A stretch of DNA of 35,823 bases from a virus. Location: positions 1 to 35,823 of IMG/VR virus record IMGVR_UViG_3300010397_000068. The stretch is one strand, 5' to 3'. The translations under genes and the position numbers were made by a program. The notes under the pieces are model-generated. The model saw only the letters and a list, made by a program, of their open reading frames with translations, was not told where the DNA came from and did not search any database. Shown here piece after piece: positions 29,903-35,823 of this stretch (position 1 is its first letter; each line of letters opens with the position of its first letter).

Positions 29903-30570
29903 GGCGGGGCAAAGATCCAGGTTGACCGGCGCCGCACGTCCTCGATGCGGTCTGGGTCGGCGGTGCGCTGGTCGGACGCCCACCGCCGCACGCGCCCGGC
30001 GATCCCGGTGTTGTGCGGATCGCCCGGGACGCCGTAGCAGATGGCGACGAGCTGCCCGGCGTCCGTCTCTTCCCGCGCCAGCGCCGTGATGGCGGCGTCG
30101 TAGACCAGGAAGTCGGAGAACTGGTCCAGCTCGGCGTCGAGCGCATCCGTGGGCGCGGCCAGCACCGGCGGCTGCGGGATGTAGTCGAGCGCGTAAGCGC
30201 CCGCCGCCCGCTGGATCGGCTCGATGAACAGCGCAGCCCCGGCCGGCCGATAGCTCCGGTCCCACTGCTGCGACCCCGACTTGGCGCCGAACTTCGTCAG
30301 GTAGATCTGGTTGTCCGTCCCCGGGTTCAGGCGGACGAAACGGATCTCCATGAAGTCGGCGGGGAACGCCTGCGACTGCTGCCCGTTCGCCAGCGTGAAC
30401 GGCAGGGTGGTGATCCGAAAGTCCTTGTTGACGGCGACCACCATCGCCCAGAGCTTCCGGTAGGCGTCGTTGATAAACTGGTCGAGCTCGGAGCCCGAAA
30501 GGACTGTCGAGCCCGACACGTCGTACAGCGTCTGCACCCGCTGCTCGAGGGTCGAGAGCTGGGTTGCCAC
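29899..30570 (-). CDS. Head-tail connector/adaptor-like protein (223 aa)
   Basis: The GTG at 30570 has GAGGAG 9 nt upstream. The N-terminus is helical (TLEQRVQTLYDVSGSTVLSG; LDQFINDAYRKLWAMVVAVN), followed by strands and then ELDQFSDFLVYDAAITALAR. The phrase QF-x-x-F-L-V-Y-x-A-A-x-x-A-L-A resembles podophage tail-tube/adaptor proteins of the P22 gp4 or T7 gp11 type. Position after the capsid genes and before the nozzle supports this. Confidence 0.7.
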   Translation of the reverse strand: MATQLSTLEQRVQTLYDVSGSTVLSGSELDQFINDAYRKLWAMVVAVNKDFRITTLPFTLANGQQSQAFPADFMEIRFVRLNPGTDNQIYLTKFGAKSGSQQWDRSYRPAGAALFIEPIQRAAGAYALDYIPQPPVLAAPTDALDAELDQFSDFLVYDAAITALAREETDAGQLVAICYGVPGDPHNTGIAGRVRRWASDQRTADPDRIEDVRRRSTWIFAPP

Positions 30571-30576
30571 GGTGGG

Positions 30577-30786
30577 TTACTCCTCGTCCAGGGCCTTCTC
30601 GATGCACGCCTTGACGTACTGACTGAGTGCCGTCTTCGCCTGGTCGCGGCTTCCCTCGTCCACCCCAAGGGCGTCCATGAGATCGTTGACGGCGCTTTCC
30701 TCCACGTCGCCGTAAGACTTCATGGGGGCCTCGTCGCTGTCGTCGCCCGACTTGCGCCGAGCGATGCTCTCCACCTCGGACGCCAT
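30577..30786 (-). CDS. Small charged head-module protein (69 aa)
   Basis: The ATG at 30786 overlaps the previous stop by 1 nt (TGATG). The protein is acidic and helical (SVES... with KSGDDSDEAP, then SAVNDLMDALGVDEGSRDQA and a helix ending KACIEKALDEE). Family unknown. It lies between two virion genes and is tightly coupled to both. Confidence 0.65.
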   Translation of the reverse strand: MASEVESIARRKSGDDSDEAPMKSYGDVEESAVNDLMDALGVDEGSRDQAKTALSQYVKACIEKALDEE

Positions 30787-31199
30787 CAGACGCCGTTCTC
30801 TACGCCGATCAACAGCGTCATGGTTCCGGTCGACGCGAGGTCAGTCGCGGCGCCGGCGCTGTTGCGCAGCTGCAGGAAGATACTGCCGTCGATGGTGCCG
30901 GCGACCGTGCCGCCCGGGATGGCGACCGACGTCACCTGATCGGTGAGCCAGTCGGGCACCACCGAGCCCGTGTTGCCGGTGAAGTCGACTTCCTTGCAGA
31001 CGAACCGCTTGTAGCCGCGGGGCAGCTGGATCTTGTACTGCCCAGCCGTCCCCTGCTTCGTGGCGACCACCCGCGAGTCGGCGTCCTGCCCGGTGATCGC
31101 ACCGGACGCCCCGATGAGCATCCGGTGCGTGAAGAACTGGACCCCCTTCCGGTTGACGAAACCGGAAACGGGCCACTTGTCAGTCGAGCTTGCTCCCAT
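30786..31199 (-). CDS. Head decoration or completion protein candidate (137 aa)
   Basis: The ATG at 31199 has AGAGGT 8 nt upstream. It begins MGASSTDKWPVSGFVNRKGV and is beta-rich (GQYKIQLPRGYKRFVCKEVD; SIFLQLRNSAGAATD). It immediately follows the capsid gene (12-nt gap), a usual position for a decoration protein. The fold looks like a small beta-sandwich, but the family is not certain. Confidence 0.65.
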   Translation of the reverse strand: MGASSTDKWPVSGFVNRKGVQFFTHRMLIGASGAITGQDADSRVVATKQGTAGQYKIQLPRGYKRFVCKEVDFTGNTGSVVPDWLTDQVTSVAIPGGTVAGTIDGSIFLQLRNSAGAATDLASTGTMTLLIGVENGV

Positions 31200-31211
31200 G
31201 ATGGCGACCTC

Positions 31212-32657
31212 TTAGGCGTGCTGGATGACCGCGTTCTTGACCGGGGCGTTGCAGCCGAAGACGCCGTAGTAGCCGACGCGGCACTCGACGCCGTCGTCCG
31301 CCGCCTGGCGCAGGATCTTGTTGCCGTCGGCGGTGATGAAGTCGGGGATCTTCGTGGTCCCCGCGCCGTAGCAGCGCAGCGTGTCCATCTGGAGCATCCA
31401 GCTGAACTGGGACTGGCAGTAGAGGTCCGGGAAGATCTCCACCTCGCCCTTCGTGGTCTCGAGCGCCACGCCCTTGAACCCGATGCCGTAAGGCCCCTGG
31501 ATCTCGATGGGCCGGCGGCGGGCCTGCCCCTCGAGCAGCAGGTTGCCGTAGCGGGTGGGGTTCATGAAGATCACCCCGGCCGTGCCGCCGAAGCGGATGC
31601 GCTCGACGCTGGCCTTGATGATCGCTTCCTCCTCCGACATGTTGCGAGCGTCGAAGTAGACGAAGGACAGGCGGCTGTCCGTCGACCGGTCGTTGCCGAA
31701 GAAGTTCTCACCCCCCGACGGCGCCGTGTAGGCGTTGTTGAGGATGTTGCCCCAGGCGGCCAGCCCCTGGATGGCGGTGGGCACCGGCGACGCGTTGTTC
31801 TGGCGGTCACCGGACGCGAAGATGTAGTCGGTGTTGCCGATGCCGGTCACCGTGTTCAGGTTCGCGTTGGTGGTGACGGTTCCGACCAGCGTGCCGGCGC
31901 TGGAGAACGTGAAGTTGACCGCGGTGACGGTCAGGACGGCGCCCGAGTTGCGGAGCGCGCCGCTGTTCTCGAACTGCGCGAACTGGAGATCCATCCCCTG
32001 CTCGAACAGAACGACGTCTTCCGGCGTGCTCAGCGTGATGACGTTGCTGGCCAGGTTGGTGGTCGAGGCGATCTGCCCGATCTGGCCGTAGCCGGCCCGG
32101 TAGATCTTGGTGCTGAACGAATGCATCGTGGCGTCCAGCGCGCCGTCGATCTGGGCCACGAACTTGTCGTAGAAGCTCCCCAGCTTGTCGCCCGCGGTCG
32201 CCAGCAGAAGACCGTCGATGGTCGCCCGCCCGTAGTCCTTCATCCACGTGCCGGACCACTGCTTGACCTTGGTGAAGCCGTAGGTGGAATCCTCCGACTT
32301 CGCCGCCGCCGTGGCGTAGGTCGCCGACCGGGCCGGCGAGTTGCCGACGCGGTTCGCCCACACGGGGTTGGAGCCGGTCCACGACAGCTTGCGCACCATG
32401 GCCGCCAGCGCGCCCTTCGACCATCCGACTTCGCCCAGGAAGTCGTCGTCGTAGCGACGCTTGAGGGCACTCGTCAGGTTGGCGAACGTGCCGCCGGTGC
32501 TCGCCAGGATGCGAACGCCGAACATTGCCGCGCCGAGCGAATCGAGCGCCGCGAGGCCGAGCAGCAGCACCGCAACGTGATTGACAACGGGGCCATGAAC
32601 GAACAGCGCACACGCAGCAACAAGGGCCGCGACAACAAACAGCAACGCTCGACGCAT
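31212..32657 (-). CDS. Major capsid protein with a hydrophobic N-terminal extension (481 aa)
   Basis: Position after scaffold, length and sequence fit an HK97-fold capsid: FANLTSALKRRYDDDFLGEV, then GWSKGALAAMVRKLSWTG, and SATYATAAAKSEDSTYGFTK resemble the N-arm and early domain of phage capsids. The start at 32657 has a strong ribosome site (GAGGTG 6 nt upstream). The first 44 residues (MRRALLFVVAALVAACALFV and LFVHGPVVNHVAVLLLGLAA) form two hydrophobic segments, not expected in a capsid. An internal ATG at 32525 (MFGVRILAST) would give a normal capsid of 437 residues but has no ribosome site. The extension may be cleaved or the upstream start may be under control of the hairpin at 32658-32715. 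Confidence 0.85.
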   Translation of the reverse strand: MRRALLFVVAALVAACALFVHGPVVNHVAVLLLGLAALDSLGAAMFGVRILASTGGTFANLTSALKRRYDDDFLGEVGWSKGALAAMVRKLSWTGSNPVWANRVGNSPARSATYATAAAKSEDSTYGFTKVKQWSGTWMKDYGRATIDGLLLATAGDKLGSFYDKFVAQIDGALDATMHSFSTKIYRAGYGQIGQIASTTNLASNVITLSTPEDVVLFEQGMDLQFAQFENSGALRNSGAVLTVTAVNFTFSSAGTLVGTVTTNANLNTVTGIGNTDYIFASGDRQNNASPVPTAIQGLAAWGNILNNAYTAPSGGENFFGNDRSTDSRLSFVYFDARNMSEEEAIIKASVERIRFGGTAGVIFMNPTRYGNLLLEGQARRRPIEIQGPYGIGFKGVALETTKGEVEIFPDLYCQSQFSWMLQMDTLRCYGAGTTKIPDFITADGNKILRQAADDGVECRVGYYGVFGCNAPVKNAVIQHA

Positions 32658-32715
32658 CGAAACACCTCACGAGTTGGGTTGTGAAAACCCGGCCTCGAGC
32701 GCTTGAGGTGTTTCG
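32658..32715 (-). promoter_or_regulatory. Hairpin masking the capsid-gene ribosome-binding site
   Basis: On the minus strand, CGAAACACCTCA (32715-32704) pairs perfectly over 12 bp with TGAGGTGTTTCG (32669-32658), ending right at the ATG. Between them CGAG pairs CTCG, and GGGTT pairs AACCC around TTCAC, giving an extended stem. The Shine-Dalgarno GAGGTG lies within the main stem. Confidence 0.8.
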
Positions 32716-32761
32716 GCTTTGGTGTTGCGTCTTGGGGCGCTCTACCCCGGTGACAATTCCG

Positions 32762-32790
32762 GCCTACTCACAGCGTGAGAGGCGTTGCAA
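32762..32790 (-). promoter_or_regulatory. Late-promoter-like element, copy 4 (capsid unit)
   Basis: On the minus strand, TTGCAA (32790-32785), 17 nt ending TGTGA, then GTAGGC (32767-32762). It lies just after the scaffold stop and about 105 nt before the capsid ATG, so the transcript leader would carry the hairpin. Confidence 0.65.
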
Positions 32791-32799
32791 CTATTTTCG

Positions 32800-33996
32800 T
32801 TACAAACCGAACTGGCGCTTGATCTCGATGTCGCGCGCGTCGCGATCCTTGGGCAGCTTCGGGGGGTTGGTCGGCGCGCCGCCGCCGGCCCGCTTCCCGA
32901 GCGACGGGCTGCCACCGCGGGGCGCCGGCGCGGGCTCGTCTTCGGTCTCGGTGCGCGCGGCCTGGGCGGCGAGTCGCGCGGCCAACTTCGGGTTCTTCTC
33001 CCGCAGATGCGCCTCGACGTTGTTCCCGGCCTTCTTGACGAAGTCCCTCGGATGGCCGTTCTTGCCGCTGTCGAGCCACATCTGGTGGGACGTGAGCAGC
33101 ACCAGGTGGTACGGGCTCACCACCCTCTGCTTGCCGTCCTCCGTGATGGTGACCGGGACTTCCGACTGCGTGAGGGGCAGATCGGCGTCTTTCAGGTCTT
33201 CGGCGACGTTGGCTTCAGCGCGCGCGATGTTCGCCGCCTGCTCGTTCCCCTCGCGTCCGTTGACCTTCGCTTCGAGCTCCTCCAGCTTCTTCTCGAGCGC
33301 CAGCACCTCGGCCGACTTCTTGGGCGCCGCGGCCGGCGCGTCCTCGCCGCCTTCCAGCTCGGGATCCTTCACCAGGAGCTTCTCCAGGAGCTCGGCCGTC
33401 TCCGTCTTGGACAGGCCCAGCGCCTTGACCTTCTGGGCCAGCGTCCCTTCCCGGATGGACTTCGCCACCGGCTCGACGGCCTCGAGCTTCTTCTGCAAGT
33501 CCTTGACGGTGGTCTCGAGCTCGCGGGCCCGGCGCTCGGCCTCGAGGTTGGCGAGCGCGGCGCTGCGGCGGGCGGCGGGCGCGGGCTTCTGCGGCTCGTC
33601 GTCCGTCTTGGCGGCGGCGGCCGGCGGCGTCTCGTCGTCGTCGAGCTTCAGCGGCTCATCGCGATCCTTGGGCACCTTCGCCGGCTTGCCGCCAGCGGCG
33701 GCTTCGGTGCCGGCCGTGGTCTGGTCGCCCAGCGCCGCGCCGGGGGGCGTCTCGTCGTCCAGCTTGGTGCCGCGCGGGGCGCCGTTGTCCCACTGGATGA
33801 CCTTGGTCGCGTTCGCGGTCGCCTGCACGGTCGGATCGGGCTGCATCGGTGGCGCGTGCCGCTGGCCGCCGGTCGGAACCTCGCTGGCGGTCGCGGCGCC
33901 GGTGACGCGCTGGACGCGCTCTCCAGTTGGCTGGCGTGGTGCGATTGCGGGCGGTGGTGCAACAGGTGCGGACGCGGTGACTGCTTGTTTCGCCAT
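32800..33996 (-). CDS. Scaffolding-like protein (398 aa)
   Basis: It lies between portal and capsid, the normal place for scaffold. The N-terminal 140 residues are disordered and Pro/Ala/Thr-rich. Long charged helices follow (RRARELETTVKDLQKKLEAV; EVLALEKKLEELEAKVNGRE), likely coiled-coil, and the C-terminus is basic (PPKLPKDRDARDIEIKRQFG), as in capsid-binding tails of scaffolds. The ATG at 33996 has AAAGGAGA 8 nt upstream. I see no protease motif. Confidence 0.8.
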   Translation of the reverse strand: MAKQAVTASAPVAPPPAIAPRQPTGERVQRVTGAATASEVPTGGQRHAPPMQPDPTVQATANATKVIQWDNGAPRGTKLDDETPPGAALGDQTTAGTEAAAGGKPAKVPKDRDEPLKLDDDETPPAAAAKTDDEPQKPAPAARRSAALANLEAERRARELETTVKDLQKKLEAVEPVAKSIREGTLAQKVKALGLSKTETAELLEKLLVKDPELEGGEDAPAAAPKKSAEVLALEKKLEELEAKVNGREGNEQAANIARAEANVAEDLKDADLPLTQSEVPVTITEDGKQRVVSPYHLVLLTSHQMWLDSGKNGHPRDFVKKAGNNVEAHLREKNPKLAARLAAQAARTETEDEPAPAPRGGSPSLGKRAGGGAPTNPPKLPKDRDARDIEIKRQFGL

Positions 33997-34014
33997 GGAC
34001 GTTTCTCCTTTGGG

Positions 34015-35823
34015 TCAGGCTGCGGCCGGGATCGGCGTGACGGGCGGAATCTGAGTGATGGTCGGCGCCACCGGCGCGATCGGCGCCTGGCCACCGGGCG
34101 GCGGCATCATCGGCGGCGCCGGCGGGACCATGGGCGCCTTCGCCTTGTCGACCGCCGGCTGCAGGGCGTCGATGAGCCGGCGCATGTCGCTCAGGCGCTC
34201 GGCCGGGTAGTTCGACCCGTCGTACATCGCGCGCAGATAGCGGGCCCGGGCGTACGACTGCATCGCCGACGGGTCAATGTACGGGTCCGGCGTGACGTAC
34301 TTGCCGTCGTTTAGAATGCTGTCGCAGATCGCCTCCATCGCATACGGCTGCGCCAGCGTGAGGTCGATGAGCGGCGATAGATCGGGGATGTCGAGCCCCT
34401 TCAGCGCGTCTTCCTTGCTCAAGAAGCCGCCCTGGATCAGTTCGGTGGCGCGCTGCAGGCGGGCCGCCACTGTCTGGCCGAACACCGACGTGGGGAAGCG
34501 GCGGATCTCATACTCGGCGTCGGCGTTCTCCATGGTGAGCTCGCGCCACACGCCGCGCGTGACCGCCCGCCACTTCGGCTTCATGCCCTTCTGCGCCAGC
34601 TCCTTGGTGAACCGCCACCACCAGCCGGCCGCCTCCACCCGCATGTCTTCCCAGCGCTGCGACAGGAGCGCCAGCCGATCGGTCTGAAGGTCGGACGCCT
34701 CACGGATGGCAACGGCGGCGTTCAGCCCGGGCTGCTTCTGCCCCCGGGCGATGAACTGCGAGACGCCCCAGGTGTCGTACGCCTGCTTGTTGAGCAGCTC
34801 GGCGTACTGGTAGATCTCGCCGTTGACGGCCGGCGGGGTGTCGATCTGCGCCGCCTGATTCTTGTAGCGAAGCAGCTGTATGTAGTCGTTGTTGAGCTTG
34901 GCGGGCGACTCTTCGTTCTCCTGCAACTGGATGTACTTCACCGACGACAGGTGGTGCGCCTCGCGCAACGTCCGCTGCAACTCGTTCAGCTCGATTTGAA
35001 TCGACCGGATCATGGTGATCCCACCGACGCCCCACATGCCCACCGGGCGCTCGTCGAACACCTTCTTGATGAGCGGGAATCCGTCGTACTTCCAGACGTC
35101 CTCGCCCTCCTTGGTCAGGATCTCCGTCCCGGCCACCATCACGTGCTTGCCGGGGATGATGTTGCCGTCGTTGTCCCGGCTGGCCCGCTGCCACGCCTCG
35201 ACGACGCGCACCAGCTCGCGGTTCGTGATGTAGATGATCGACGGCGGCGTGGACACGGCCTGCCTGCGCAGCTTCTGCTCGTCGACCTTGTACTCTTCGG
35301 CCGCCTGCTCCACCGGCATGTAGCGGACGTGGTAGGCGCACTCCGGCTCGCCGTAGATGCTCTCCCCCTCGTCGAACATGAATTCCCACGACGGGAAGCG
35401 GGCGCCGTGGATGCTGGCGCCGTCCATCCAGAGCTTGTACACGCCGCCGTCGCCCGTGATGAGGTCGCGGAAGGCAAAGGACGCCTCGTCCTGGTAGTGC
35501 ACCTCTTCGGCCCAGGCGTCCGACATCTCGGTCATGTCCCGAGCGCCCATCCGGATCTTGTAGTCGGCGCCGTCGGGCAGGAACTGCGCGCGCGGCCGAA
35601 ACGAACAGATCCGATTGCGGACGGTGTTGGTCAGCGAGTAGCAGACGTTGAAGACGAGGTTTTCCGGGTTCCACAGGCGCGCGCCGTGGTCGCCCTGCAC
35701 CTGGTAGAGCGACGAGAGTGGCTGGCCCAGGTACAGCTCGAGGTCGTACAGCAGGTTCTGCCGCCGCATCGACTCCAGCGGCGACATCTCCATGCGCGTG
35801 ACCTGGTCGATCAGCGCAGCTGC
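34015..35823 (-). CDS. Portal protein, main part (5' end wraps to 1-165)
   Basis: Forms the dodecameric gate for DNA packaging and ejection. Within the window this covers all but about 45 N-terminal residues (the last 10 codons repeat those at 94-123). Typical podophage portal phrases are seen: RMGARDMTEMSDAWAEEVHY, KLWMDGASIHGARFPSWEFM, GFPLIKKVFDERPVGMWGVG, SIQIELNELQRTLREAHHLS, GQKQPGLNAAVAIREASDLQ. The C-terminus is a Pro/Met-rich tail (PMVPPAPPMMPPPGG). Following terL and preceding scaffold, it fits the usual order. Full length about 616 residues with the GTG start at 165. Confidence 0.9.
   Translation of the reverse strand, partial: AAALIDQVTRMEMSPLESMRRQNLLYDLELYLGQPLSSLYQVQGDHGARLWNPENLVFNVCYSLTNTVRNRICSFRPRAQFLPDGADYKIRMGARDMTEMSDAWAEEVHYQDEASFAFRDLITGDGGVYKLWMDGASIHGARFPSWEFMFDEGESIYGEPECAYHVRYMPVEQAAEEYKVDEQKLRRQAVSTPPSIIYITNRELVRVVEAWQRASRDNDGNIIPGKHVMVAGTEILTKEGEDVWKYDGFPLIKKVFDERPVGMWGVGGITMIRSIQIELNELQRTLREAHHLSSVKYIQLQENEESPAKLNNDYIQLLRYKNQAAQIDTPPAVNGEIYQYAELLNKQAYDTWGVSQFIARGQKQPGLNAAVAIREASDLQTDRLALLSQRWEDMRVEAAGWWWRFTKELAQKGMKPKWRAVTRGVWRELTMENADAEYEIRRFPTSVFGQTVAARLQRATELIQGGFLSKEDALKGLDIPDLSPLIDLTLAQPYAMEAICDSILNDGKYVTPDPYIDPSAMQSYARARYLRAMYDGSNYPAERLSDMRRLIDALQPAVDKAKAPMVPPAPPMMPPPGGQAPIAPVAPTITQIPPVTPIPAAA

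Noticed and set aside
20605-32684. Long plus-strand open frames opposite the structural genes
   Set aside because: They are antisense shadows created by G+C-rich codon use. The minus-strand genes have recognisable motifs, overlapping starts and ribosome sites.

Overview
The window looks like a complete circular genome of a temperate, short-tailed (podovirus-like) member of Caudoviricetes. Bases 1-123 are repeated exactly at 35701-35823, so the unit circle is 35,700 bp, and the break falls inside the portal gene. Base composition is high in G+C. The phage-borne lipoprotein has a Gly/Thr-rich linker of the kind common in Myxococcota lipoproteins; a myxobacterium-like host is my inference, not a demonstrated fact.

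Nearly every gene is on the minus strand, so order is given right to left around the circle. The packaging module (3531 to 285) holds a DUF5681-like putative small terminase, a GNAT protein, several small proteins and the large terminase. It continues into portal (165 to 1, then 35700 to 34015) and scaffold (33996 to 32800). The capsid/tail module (32657 to 26238) holds the major capsid protein, connector-like proteins and a large tail-nozzle-like protein. After a plus-strand lipoprotein cargo gene come three ejection-type proteins (25595 to 21183), then receptor-binding proteins including a lectin-like protein, an SGNH esterase and a long fibre (20527 to 16795), then a lysis cassette (16463 to 14217). 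RusA (plus strand, 13810-14220) faces a regulator gene. The early leftward operon (13263 to 6239) holds an acidic small protein, an Mgm101/Rad52-like annealase, a Cas4-like nuclease, a tyrosine integrase, a ParB-like protein and an SF2 helicase. A separately promoted cargo pair (6182 to 4006) holds a conserved RQGDV protein and a DUF6745-like protein with about fifty 12-bp repeats.

The control layer is the most unusual part. (1) An 11-bp block, TGTGRGTAGSC, lies at a fixed distance behind a TTG element ahead of four late transcription units and may be a phage-specific late promoter. (2) The capsid gene and the gene at 20527 each have a hairpin that pairs their Shine-Dalgarno with a near-identical upstream arm. 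(3) Tandem 9-bp repeats (consensus TTRCACACG) fill the -35/-10 spacer of two sigma70-like promoters and recur inside the regulator gene, suggesting one operator set. (4) Beside the integrase lies the 5' half of a tRNA-Pro(CGG) with a sigma70-like promoter pointing into it. This looks like an attP that would rebuild a host tRNA from its 5' side while cutting the early operon in two.

All calls come from reading the sequence by eye. No database search or folding program was run.
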